Source of the DNA: Branchiostoma floridae
Lineage: Eukaryota; Chordata; Leptocardii; Amphioxiformes; Branchiostomatidae
Assembly (NCBI RefSeq): GCF_000003815.2
Contig: NC_049993.1
Location: 13,948,178-14,012,177, forward strand
DNA: 64,000 nt
Reading direction: 5' to 3'
Shown here: piece by piece, positions 37,780 to 48,420 of the stretch
How positions within the stretch are numbered: the first letter of the stretch is position 1
Layout of the letters: the number at the start of each line of letters is the position of its first letter
Translations under genes and position numbers: made by a program
The notes under the pieces: model-generated
What the model was told of the DNA's origin: nothing
Database searches by the model: none
Seen by the model: only the letters and a program-made list of their open reading frames with translations

Positions 37780-39863
37780 GCACCACATCCACACAGCAGG
37801 CACCGACTGATTGGAAGTCCCTCGCGGACGCCGCTGCGAACATACCCAACAACATGTACGTCTCCAGCGCGGGTAAGACATTGTGCACTTATATTTTCCA
37901 CATGCTATCTGTTGATAACCGGTGCAGAAAATCCAGGTACAGGTACTGTCCAGGTCCACAGGATTAGGTCCAGTTGTATGTGAATGGGCAAAGCGCAACA
38001 CAATGGAATCTGTTTTATGGTGTATCCGATTCCCACTGTTGTTTCAAAATCTCAAATGATTCATATTGATTTCTTAATTTTCACAATTGTTATGTAGGTT
38101 CAGGAACCACACCCACACAGCAGGCACCGACTGATTGGAAGTCCCTCGCGGACGCCGCTGCGAACATACCCAACAACATGTACGTCTCCAGCGCGGGTAA
38201 GACATTGTGCACTTATATTTACCTTTGCCAGAATGGCTAAGGTTATGTTTTGGGCTTGTGAGTCTGTGTGTGTGTCTGTGTGTCTGTCTGTCTGTCTGAT
38301 AACAGCATAACTCAAGAAGTCTTGGATGGATCCCGATAATATTTGGTAGGTGGGTAGGGGTCTGGAAAACGAAGGTCAAGTTCGATAATGGGCCCCCTAG
38401 CGGCTTGCTAAGGTACTGCAGCAGAACCTCAATTTTTGATATCTCGTGTTCTGGACATGCTGTGATCATGATTTTTAAGTGGTAGATAGCCCTCAAGGCA
38501 GAGAGTAAGTGCTGTGAGTTTGGGCCCCCTAGCGGCTTTTTTGGAACTGCAGGCGCCGGTTTCCTTTCAAACTTTGGATGAGAATAACTCTACAACGTGT
38601 TGACGGATCGTCATGATTTTTGGTATGTAGATAGAATGAGTGATGACTTACATAATGGTATACTAAATATGCAAATCAGCAGCTAATTTGCATAATTAAT
38701 GAGGAAAAATTATAAATCCACAACATTCCATGATAGGACTTTCAAACTTGTCACATATGTAGCTGGGAAGGAGAGAAATGTCGACAGATATCAATTATGC
38801 AAATGATGACCTCATTTGCATAATTAATGAGAAAATATGAACATGTAGACGGATCATCATGTTTTTTGTATGTAGGTAGCGTAAGTGAAGACCTACATAA
38901 TGAGATAACAATTATGCAAATCAACAGCTAATTTGCATAATTAATGAGGATGTTTCATAAATTCACTACATTCCATGATAGGGCTTTAAAACTTGTCACA
39001 TATGTAGCTGAGAAAGAGAGAAATGTCAATACATATTTATCATGCAAATGATGATCTCATTTGCATAATTAATTAGAAATTATTAACGTGTTGACGGATC
39101 GTCATGATTTTCGGCATGTAGATAGCCTAAATGAAGACTTATGTAATGTGATACTTATTATGCAAGTTAACAGCTAATTTGCATAATTGATTAGGAAAAG
39201 TTCATAAATCCACTGCATTCCATTATAGTACTTTCATCAAAGTTGTCACATATGTAACTGAGAAAGAGGGAAGAGAGTAAGAGGTGTATTTAAAGACTTT
39301 GAAAGAGAATAAGTCAAGAATGGATCAAAGGATCATCATGATTTTTGGTATGCTGATAGCTTAAGTAATGCTTGATACAATTTGATATCAATTAATTATA
39401 AATTGGGATCTAATTTGCATAATAAATGCCGAAATTTTATAAACCAACTCCAAGCATTTAATTATAAAGAAAATGAAATGAGTAACGCATTTGTCTACAG
39501 ACATCATTCTACATAACAAACCTGGTTTATTTGGCAAAGGTATGTGTTCGTGGAACTCTAGTTTCCACATGCTATCTGTTGATAACCGGTGCAGAAAATC
39601 CAGGTACAGGTACTGTCCAGGTCCACAGGATTAGGTCCAGTTGTATGTGAATGGGCAAAGCGCAACACAATGGAATCTGTTTTATGGAGTATCCGATTCC
39701 CACTGTTGTTTCAAAATCTCAAATGATTCATATTGATTTCTTGATTTTCACAATTTTCCTGTAGGTCCAGGAACCACACCCACACAGCAGGCACCGACTG
39801 ATTGGAAGTCAGTGGCGGATGCCGCTGCGAACATACCCAACAACATGTACGTCTCCCGAGCAG
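37780..39863 (+). repeat. Triplicated 93-bp cytoplasmic-module exon of gene 5
   Basis: Three exons of exactly 93 nt (37780, 38104 and 39771) encode near-identical 31-residue modules ([20 protein letters not shown]). Exon plus following intron forms a repeated block of about 324 bp. The second intron is the same as the first except for an insertion of about 1.34 kb at 38221-39563. Each module has one Tyr; no canonical ITAM or ITIM spacing is present. Confidence 0.85.
38221..39563. mobile_element. Composite insertion with short inverted ends and about 245-bp internal tandem repeats
   Basis: The uninterrupted intron (ACTTATATTTTCCACATGC near 37887) shows where the insert lies. It begins ACCTTTGCCA and has TGGCAAAGGT at 39532-39541, an inverted pair typical of non-autonomous elements. 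A GT/CTGT microsatellite is near 38262. From about 38640 a unit of about 245 bp (GCTAATTTGCATAATTAATG ... GTCACATATGTAGCTG) is repeated about three times. A diverged fragment of the same family is at about 53765-53870 in a KRI1 intron. Confidence 0.75.
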
Positions 39864-41718
39864 GTTAGATCCTTACATCGAGTAAATAGAACAAGTTGAC
39901 ACGTTTATTTGGAACAGCATCTGTCAGTACCAATACCTATACGGTAGTGTAAAGTGAACAACTGCTTAGAAGAAGGTTACAGGCTGTCGATCACCAAGGT
40001 TGAATAAAACACTTGGTTGTGTACAAAGAATCTTGTTCTTCAGTGACTTACCAAACTGATAAAACAATTCACTTAAAACTATTTAATAGAAAAGTATCTT
40101 TTCTTGATCAAACAGATGCTTATGGCACGGACAAGAAGACCAAATGGTTCCGCCTGTGCAAGAGGTTTATGCAAGCCACAGCCGCTGTGGTCGTTGTGGT
40201 CATCGCCGTACTACTGCCATACTTTGCAGGTTAGAGGTTTGTTTTCTTGTCTTGCAGAAAGACAATTGTAATATTCTAGACAAAACATTATAACGGATGA
40301 CAGGTCAATTATTGACAAGATGTTTCATGCCGGAAAATCGCGTTGTTGTGAAAAATAAAATCTAGATAAATGAATGTAACTATCACATCAACTATCAATG
40401 ACGTGTACCTAACTCATCATTACAAACTGTTGTATAGTTAGCGTCGGTAATTTTTGATTTTAAGTAAAATTATTAGTATATCTTAAGTATGTTTTAAAAA
40501 TTGTAATAACTTTTTAAACAATGTTTAATAACGAAGTTTGTAGACGCCAACACAATTCAGGCTAAAATGCCTGCAAAGTGGTGGTTTGATAAAGTTCAAA
40601 GTATTGCAGAAAGTGGCAATTGTCGGTTGTTGTTGCTTTTTGCCTTTTTCAGTTAAGGTGACCATTCTTGCTGAGATGGTGAGTGAGATGAAGGAACAAC
40701 ACGGGTTGACAGATCTAGAGCTGCTAGTTACCAAGTTGGAACGTACGTAAGATGTCTATGTGTCACACTGCATCAGTTTTTTTTTAATACAATTCGTAGA
40801 CCGATACAAAATTCAGGACTTTTGAGATGTTTAAGATGTTGAATTTTGCAATATTTCATGAAGTTTCAGACATGTTTGTGTCACATGTCTGTCCAGGAAA
40901 GGGGATACCTATGGGGCAGACCCCTCCGTACAAGGCTGGCCCCGCCGGGCCTGTTGGACCTCCGGGCCCACCTGGTCCTCCTAGCTGTTCTGGAGAGAAG
41001 GGCCCCATGGGACCAGCTGGGCCCATGGGACAGACTGGCAAGAATGGACTTCCTGGGCCCCCTGGACCTCCGGGAGAAAGGGGGCCCATGGGCACGGATG
41101 GCCAGCCAGGAGTCCCTGGGCCTCCTGGACTCCCAGGAGAAAAGGGGTCCATGGGACCGGCTGGATCCATGGGACCGGCTGGATCCATGGGGCCGGCTGG
41201 ACCCATGGGACCTACTGGTAAGGCTGGAGTCCCTGGGCCTCCTGGACTCTCAGGAGAAAAGGGGTCCAAGGGACCGGCTGGACCCAGGGGACCGGCTGGA
41301 TCCAGGGGACCGGCTGGACCCATTGGACGTACTGGTAAGGCTGGAGTCCCTGGGCCTCCTGGACATCCGGGGCAAAATGGGCCTATGGGACCGGCCGGAC
41401 CCATGGGACCAACTGGACACAGGGGAGTACGTGGCAAGGCTGGAGTCCCTGGGCCTCCAGGACATCCGGGACAAAAGGGGCCCATGGGACCGGCCGGACC
41501 CATGGGACCAACTAGACACAGGGGACAACGTGGCAAGGCTAGAGTCCCTGGACGTCCAGGACCCCCGGGGAGCAGAGGGTCCGTGGGGTCTCCAGGATTA
41601 CCGGGACCCAAACCTGCCGGACCACCCGGACGTCCCGACACCGTTCGGGGTAAGCAAGAAGACGTAGTGATTATCAATAATAATGTGCTCCAATATTTCC
41701 AGATGTGATCTGGCTTAC

Positions 41719-41914
41719 GTAATAGCCTCCGTTGCAGTCTTCGAACGAGCTGTTTTTTTTTGCGTGTGTGTGTGTGTGGGGGGGGGGGGGGTATTTTCAA
41801 CGTTGGCAGTTCTCTTGTGCCGGCTAATTCCCTTTCCTAACGTTGAAAATCGCGAACGAACGCTCCCCCCCCAAAAAAAACAGCCCCGTTCGAAGACTGC
41901 AATGGAGGCTACTT
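41719..41914. repeat. Foldback element between collagen and CTLD exons of gene 5
   Basis: Terminal inverted repeats of about 40 bp (TAGCCTCCGTTGCAGTCTTC ... GAAGACTGCAATGGAGGCTA) with TG, G and C homopolymer runs inside, and an inner inverted pair around AACGTT. The orthologous element is at 47737-47910 in gene 6, so it predates their duplication. It is absent from the minus-strand genes. Confidence 0.8.
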
Positions 41915-42386
41915 AAGTAAGTAGTTTGCTCGCATAATGATTAATATGTAATTCTATTTTCATCTTGACTATTGTCGATAAATTTTCAACAGAGGTCGCT
42001 TGGGATGTCCTCAAGTTGATACAAGGTTAAACCTTCATCGAAGCTACTGCGACCTGTGATGAAGACGGTGGTACCCTAGCCATGCCCCGAGACGCGCGGA
42101 CCAACTCTCTCGTCGTCTCAATGATAAAGTCAAAGATGAACAATTCAGTATTGATTGGCTTACATGATAAACGAGGAAGGGGAAAGTTTGAGTGGGTGGA
42201 TGGTACTCCACTTGGGAAGTAAAACGCGTGGGCTCCCGGATTCCCAAACATGTTGTCAAAGAGGACTATGTTTGCAGTCTGCGTTCTTTATTGGCGTATA
42301 TCTGAAATTGACGCTATTACACGGATTGCGGAATTCATCTCTATTTTATGTGTCAAGTCGTCCTTAATCATTCCAAGGTTTCCTGA

Positions 42387-43395
42387 AGTTTTAAGTTAAT
42401 TCACGTTATCATGGCAAACAAAAACAATGCAATAACATACTAGTTTAACTCGTTCCACTTTAGATGGTGATCGACGAGCGGCTGGACAGTGATGAAAATT
42501 GGATTCGTGTGACCCTTGGTTTCATAACCGAAAGAAATGAGAATTGTCAGTGGTTTCAAACTGGACTATTTTAAAAATGGCGATTTAACAAACCGTCCGT
42601 CGACTTGATATTCCTAAATATGCCTTTTAAAGAACAACGGATGTATGTTACCCTGTGGATAAAGGTGAACACAATTACGATATTATCTGTATTATAATCT
42701 TTCAAACGTAATGTTAGCAGATATTGTCAAAATGAGTAGACAACAGACTCCTACTACAGGCCTTATATTTTAAGAATCAGGAATAAGCCCAACATAGCAA
42801 CCAATCAAGCAAGACAGGAAGTGAACATTACCGAATTAATATGTTTTCAACATAGAAATTAAAGAGAATCAAAATCACAATCAACTGTAAGTATTTAAGA
42901 ATTAAATATCAACAAACTTCAAAGAAGAAATGATTTATATCTTAAGTGTACAAACTTCAAAGAACAATGTACTTTATTGGATTTGGTACTGCATTAATTC
43001 TTCTATAGTAAAAAAACTGCAGTTAATTGTATATAGTGCAGTTTTAACTTTTATTTCTTATATAATAAGTATGCGTGATGATGATGATGATTATGATATA
43101 ATAAGGAATAAATGTTGGCACAAAAAGAACAGAACGTGATTTTAAAAGGATAAAATTTTATCAGAAAGGCTGATGAATATAAGTTTGCAACTACATGCTT
43201 CAGTCAGCCCCAAACAATTGTATCCCAACCACGAGGATTGATAGTCTTCTTTATTTAGTATTTGGATTTTCCTGAATATCTAAAGACAATAAATCTCAAG
43301 TATGGAAAAGCTCGACACGTGAGCGTCCTTTTCTGTTGGTTGAGGGTGAGATTGTACATTATCTGATATAAATTTATATTGCCGCTCTAACTCTC
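42387..43395. other. 3' flank of gene 5
   Basis: AT-rich, non-coding, homologous to 48421-49430 and, more weakly, to 51000-51850. It contains a GATGAT microsatellite near 43076-43095. No exon is recognised. Confidence 0.6.
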
Positions 43396-43825
43396 CCTTA
43401 CTAGATACGACTACTCTCTAAGCAGAGGTTGGTGGGGAAGAGTGTGATCTTCTCATGAGTCCCTTAGATACTATTCATAATATGCACATAATTGTTTTCT
43501 TGGGCAATCCCATTCATAAATGTAAATAATGATAAAATGTTTGATCTTATTGAAAAGAAACAGCGAATATGCATTAAAGCTTGTTTTGTATCAACTAATG
43601 TAATTTGTCTCGACTCTAAACGTCCTTTCATATAATCTCTTTCAAGTAAATCAAGGACATTATGTAGTGGCCTTGAGTAGATGTGAGAGGGTGCCCAGTG
43701 TCTGGGGCTGCGCTCAGACCGGCCAGTGTTCACCAGGTGTAAGACGTGTCATTTTTCTGTCCGGAAACCTGTACAAGTGGCACCATGCCGGGAGGGCAGC
43801 AGCATGGATGAAGTCAACAAAATTA
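43396..43825 (+). pseudogene. Orphan promoter/exon-1 block fused to KRI1 flank sequence (copy a)
   Basis: The 5' block typical of plus-strand genes leads to an ATG at 43785 and the start of exon 1 (MPGGQQH). It then changes, without a splice donor, into sequence like the KRI1 3' flank (GTCAACAAAATTAGTACAC; compare 52080). The frame stops after eight codons. It is a chimeric duplication remnant; the real first exon of gene 6 is 1 kb further on. Confidence 0.75.
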
Positions 43826-43904
43826 GTACACAAAGTTGGGAGACAGATTTCGTCATTTTTTACACTCTCTGTCTGTGACTCTGATTACGTACGGGCTCAT
43901 TTGT

Positions 43905-44040
43905 TTTTTTTTTGGTTCTGAAGAATGTACTTATAGTTCTTAGGATTAAAACCATACACTTTGATTCTCTCTTGCCTACATCTTAGGTGGCTGTTTGCCC
44001 ATGTACCCTGGTGACAACCTTCTGTTTCTTCTTCTTCTAT
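43905..44040 (-). pseudogene. KRI1: Fragment of the KRI1 terminal exon (copy a)
   Basis: The minus strand resembles the KRI1 C-terminal coding sequence at 52165-52295 (ERIKVYGFNPKNYKYILQN against ERIKAYGFNPKKFKYILQN). It has an in-frame TAG and a frameshift just upstream. It shares derived changes with the fragment at 50473-50610, so the two come from one duplicated copy. Confidence 0.75.
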
Positions 44041-44395
44041 TTACATCTACAGACGACCTTGCATGCCAGATAATATTTATTCAAGCAACCTAATATGATT
44101 CTGGAAATGGTCAAATCTTTTAAATAGCATTCGTTGTCTTTCGTCAATGATACTGAATAAAATCTGTTGATCTTCAGGTTTATGACCAAAACTGCGAATT
44201 GATATGTTAATGACGTGAAGACAGATTTCACATTGTCCAATAGAAAGAAAAAGTAAGACGAGGTTGATGTTGATTACTAGTAGCTCCTGTTGTTTGAGTA
44301 CAGGAGATGATGTTGTCTCTCAGGCGTGGGAGGGTTAAATCCTATGGTCCGGAAAGTTCAACACCTCCTTTCCTGTTGGTGGTGGGTGAGAGGGT
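44041..44395. other. Non-coding spacer upstream of gene 6 promoter block
   Basis: Contains one copy of the dispersed repeat ending GTCAATGAT (44085-44165), related to 35875-35950. No gene is seen. Confidence 0.5.
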
Positions 44396-44828
44396 AAATT
44401 CTCTCACATATGATATTTGTGATTCTTTCTAACTACATAGCTACTCTCCAAGCAGAGGTGGGTGGGGAAGACTATGATGTTCTCATTTGTAGCGTAGCTA
44501 CTAATCATAATATGCACATTTTCTAAGAATTGTTTTCCTTTCAAACAATCCCATACATATGTGTAATTTATGATAAATATATCATTTTACCCCAAAGAAA
44601 CAGTGAATATGCATTTTAGCTTGTTTTGTATCAACTAATGTAATTTGTCTCGACTTAAAAAATTCGTTTGATATCATCTCTTTCAAGTGAATCAAGGACA
44701 TTATACAGTGTCCTTGAGTAAATGATGTAAGAGAGTGCTCAGTGTCTGAGGCTTCGCTCAGACCAGCCAGTGTTGACCAGGTGTAGGACGTGCCATTTTT
44801 CTGTCCGGAAACCTGTACAAGTGGCACC
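44396..44828 (+). promoter_or_regulatory. Putative promoter and 5' UTR of gene 6
   Basis: Same block as before gene 5: TCTCCAAGCAGAGGTGGG, a TATA-like ACATTATACAG near 44698 about 130 bp before the ATG, then conserved untranslated sequence ending TGGCACC. Function is inferred from conservation and position. Confidence 0.45.
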
Positions 44829-47785
44829 ATGCCGGGAGGGCAGCAGCAGTCCCAGACCGGAGACACAGAAGGTAAGGCCACAGCAAGTAGATTTTATGAA
44901 TCACATCCGCGCGCTCATTTATCTTTGTATCATTGATAATATTTTGTGCTTCTAACTGCAGCATATTATAGATATTTTTTTGTTTCTCATGTTGTAATCT
45001 CCCAAATTTCCTTTAGGTCCAGACACTACACCAAGACAGCAGGCTCCGACTGATTGGAAGTCCCTCGCGGACGCCACTGCGAACATACCCAACAACATGT
45101 ACGTCTCCAGCGCGGGTAAGACGTGCATTTTCCCCATGCTATGTGTTGATAACCAGTGATAACCTACAGCATTCCATAACATAGCTTTGTCATGGAATGC
45201 TTTAGATATAATATCTTACACAATAAATTATTCACATTCCTGTGTATTGATATTGCAGATTTTAAGATACCAAAAATAGATTTGACTATGTTTTAGATAG
45301 ATTTGACAGCTCTCATAATGCTAAGATAGGCAAATACATAAAATATTTCAATTTGATTGCATTGTAGTTAGAAAACATAATGGAACTCCCGTTTAGCCCC
45401 ACCTGATTGTATAAAGGTTTTTGTTATTTTATATTCTTGATTCAGTTGAATTTTAGAATTAACTATGTATCCCTATTTTGTAATTTATAATTGATTATAC
45501 GAAAGTCACCGTACTTTTTGCCGTATCAATAAATCTTACTGTATTGATTGTCACAATTTTTCTGTACTGGTCCAGGCACCACACCCACCCAGCAAGCTCA
45601 AGCTGATTGGACGTCAGTGGCGGACGCCGCTGCGAACATACCCAACACCATGTATGTCTCCCGAGCAGGTTAGACAATCTTTCATCCCCGTTTTTTTCTG
45701 TTTTGCTTTTGGACAGACGAGGACAATATGGCACTACACTCAAGCTAGTAACTTATATTAACATACACAGTACTGATACAAAGCAAAGGTAGACTCTTTT
45801 ACCTCCCCGACATTTTTACACCTGGATGGAGTGTTAGTGTGTAAAGTGCCTTTTCCAAGGGCTCAACGTCGGAGGCACGGCGAGTATCGAACTCGGGATC
45901 TCTAGTCTAGATTCCGAACCGAACGCTCTACCAGTTACGCCACACACGACGACACCGATGAACAATAAATAATTTTTAAAAGTCTTGAATGGAAGGTTTT
46001 GTCTCTTTCCAATCTTGGATTTCACAGCGTCTTACTATTTTGTCTCCTTACATCGAGTTAATTGCTCATGAGTTGTAGGTTTAGGACTGCATCTGTTAGC
46101 AGCGACACCAATGCAAAGTGAACCAGCGAGAATTGCTTTGAAGGACGCGACAGACTGTCGTTCACCGAACAAAAGACTTCGTTCTGTACACATAATCTTG
46201 TTATGTAGTGACTTACCAATCTGATAAAACTATTCACGTAAAACTATTTGATATAAAATCATCTTTTTTTGATCAAACAGATGCTTATGGCACGAAGATG
46301 GACAAGAAGACCAAATGGTTACGCCTGTGCAAGAAGTTTATGCAAGCCACAGCCGCTGTGGTCGTTGTGGTCATCGCCGTACTATTGCCATACTTTGCAG
46401 GTTAGACGTTTGTTTTCTTGTCTTGCAGAAAGATTATTGTAATATTTTAGATAAAACGTTGTAACGGATGGCAGGTCAATTATTAACAAAAAGTTTCATG
46501 CCAGAAAATCACGTTGTTGTGAAAAATAAAATCTAGATAAATGAATGTAACTATGACATCAACTATCAATGACGTGTACCTAACTCATCATTACAACTGT
46601 TGTATAGTTAATGTCGGTATTTTTTGATTTTAAGTAAAATTATTCATCATCATCATCATCGCGGGCTGCTTGCCCGGACCAATTAAAAATTATTAGTCAA
46701 TTTTAAGTAGACTTTTAATAAGTTTTAAAACTTGTTATAAGTTTTTAAACAATGTTCAATAACGAAGTTTGTACACACCAACACAAACCAGGCTAAAATG
46801 CCTGCAAAGTGGTGATTTGATAAAGTTCAAAGTATTGCAGAAAGTGGCAATTGTCGGTTGTTGTTGCTTTTTGCCGTTGTCAGTTAAGGTGACCACTCTT
46901 GCTGATATGGTGTCTGAGTTGCAGAAACAACACGGGTTGACAGATCTAAAGCTGCGAGTAACCGAGTTGGAACGTACGTAAGATGTCTATGTGTCACACT
47001 GCACCAGTTTGTTATATGCAATTCGTAGACTGATACAAAATTCACGACTTTTGATATGTTTAAGATGTTGAATTTTGTAATATTTCATGAAGTTTCAGAC
47101 ATGCGTGTGTCACATGTCTGTCCAGGAAAGGGGATACCTATGGGACAGACCCCTTCGTACAAAGCTGGCCCCACCGGGCCTGTTGGACCTCCGGGCCCAC
47201 CTGGTCCTCCTAGCCGTTCTGGAGAGAAGGGGCCCATGGGACCAGCTGGACCCATGGGACAGGCTGACAAGAATGGAATTCCTGGCCCCCCTGGACCTCC
47301 GGGAGAAAAGGGGCCCATGGGCACGGATGGCCAGCCAGGAGTCCCTGGGCCTCCTGGACTCCCAGGAGAAAAGGGGTCAATGGGACCGACTGGACCCATG
47401 GGACCGGCTGGACTCATGGGACCGGCTGGACCCATGGGACCTACTGGTAAGGCTGGTGTCCCTGGGCCTCCAGGACATCCGGGACAAAAGGGGCCCATGG
47501 GACCGACCGGAACCATGGGACCGGCTGGACCCAAGGGACTACGTGGCAAGGCTGGAGTCCCTGGACGTCCAGGACATCCGGGACAAAAGGGGCCCATGGG
47601 GCCTCCAGGATTACCGGGGCCCAAACCTGCCGGACTACCTAGACGTCCCGAAACATACATTCTGGGTAAGCAAGAAGAGGCAGTGACTATCAATGATAAT
47701 GTGCTCCAATATTTCCAGATGTGATCCGGCTTAAGTAATAGCCTCCGTCGCAGTCTTCGAACGGGGCTGTTTTTATTATGCGTGT

Positions 47786-47816
<31 letters not shown>

Positions 47817-48420
47817 GTCAACGTTGGCTAAGTTCTCTTGTGCCGGCTAACTCCCTTTCCTAACGTTGAAAAAAACAGCCCCGTTCGGAGACTGCAACGG
47901 AGGTTACTTAGTAAGACTGTAAGTGGTTTCCTCGTATAATGATTAATATGTAATTCTTTTTTCATCTTAACTATTGTCAATTAATTTTCCACAGAGGCGG
48001 CTTTGGATGTTTGCAAAAAGGTCTTACAAGGTTAAACACCTTCCAGCACTCAAAACCTTCATCGAAGCTACTGCGACTTGTGATGAAGACAGTGGTACCC
48101 TCTTCATGCCCCGAGACGCCCAGAACAACTCTCCCGTCGTCTCAGTGATAGGGTCAAAGATGATTAATTCAGTATGGATTGGCTTACATGATAAACGAGG
48201 AAGGGGAAAGTTTGAGTGGGTGGATGGTACTCCGCTTGGAAAGTACAACGCGTGGGCTCCCGGATTCCCAAACATGTTGTCAAAAAGGCCTAGGTTTGCA
48301 GCCTGCGTTTTTTATTGGCGTATATCTGAAACTAACACTATTATGTGGCATGACACGGATTGCGGAATCCATCTCCATTTAATTTGCCAAGTGGTCCTTG
48401 ATCATTCAAAGGTTACCTGA
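44829..48420 (+). CDS. Membrane collectin-like gene 6 with two cytoplasmic modules and a truncated CTLD
   Basis: Exons on the plus strand: 44829-44871, modules 45023-45115 and 45576-45668, TM exon 46281-46400, stalk 46884-46973, collagen 47126-47665, then the CTLD. From the acceptor equivalent to that of the minus genes (47995), the phase-1 frame meets TAA at 48033. An internal acceptor (CTTCCAG, exon 48047-48420) restores the frame and gives 450 aa. This CTLD would lack the N-terminal CPGG / GICY hairpin but keep the four core cysteines (ATCDED, AACVF, TDCG, LICQ), WIGLHD, FPN at the EPN position and WHD. The cytoplasmic tail has two 31-residue modules (MYVSSAG, MYVSRAG), followed by a basic segment and a TM helix. 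It may be a remodelled functional gene or a decaying one; transcripts would decide. Confidence 0.6.
45795..45965 (-). mobile_element. tRNA-derived SINE in an intron of gene 6
   Basis: The minus strand shows A-box-like TGGCGTAACTGGTAGAGC and B-box-like GAGTTCGATACTCGCC, then a SINE-core-like TTGAGCCCTTGGAAAAGGCA. Gene 5 has no copy at this place, so the insertion is specific to gene 6. Confidence 0.75.
46645..46685. mobile_element. 41-bp insertion with 9-bp target duplication in gene 6
   Basis: The insert, a CAT repeat followed by GCGGGCTGCTTGCCCGG, is flanked by AAAATTATT at 46636-46644 and 46686-46694. The empty site is in gene 5 near 40470 (AAAATTATTAGT). It looks like a severely truncated retroposon end. 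Confidence 0.75.
47737..47910. repeat. Foldback element between collagen and CTLD exons of gene 6
   Basis: Ortholog of 41719-41914, with terminal inverted repeats TAGCCTCCGTCGCAGTC / GACTGCAACGGAGGTTA and a TG-then-G run inside. It sits in the intron just before the altered CTLD acceptor. Confidence 0.8.

Larger units (their letters stand above)
36708..42386 (+). pseudogene. Membrane collectin-like gene 5 with three cytoplasmic modules and a broken CTLD
   Basis: Exons on the plus strand: 36708-36750, three 93-nt modules (37780-37872, 38104-38196, 39771-39863), TM exon 40116-40229, stalk 40653-40742 and collagen 40897-41649 (251 codons, the longest of the family). All are open, phase 1, with GT-AG borders. 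The CTLD region (about 41993-42386) is broken. From the expected acceptor the frame meets TAA at 42028. Relative to gene 6 there is a 19-nt deletion near 42030. A Tyr codon of the conserved GKYN stretch is TAA at 42220. A 10-nt deletion near 42318 removes the W-x-D motif and shifts the frame. If transcribed it could give a membrane protein ending soon after the collagen rod; as a lectin it is a pseudogene. Confidence 0.8.

Noticed and set aside
38640-39250. CRISPR-like regular repeats
   Set aside because: Units of about 245 bp are contiguous tandem repeats without spacers, inside a eukaryotic intron.
40856-41800. Minus-strand 314-residue Gly-Pro-rich frame over gene 5 (and 47085-47693 over gene 6)
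   Set aside because: Antisense shadow of the plus-strand collagen exon. It starts within a low-complexity microsatellite and lacks splice context.
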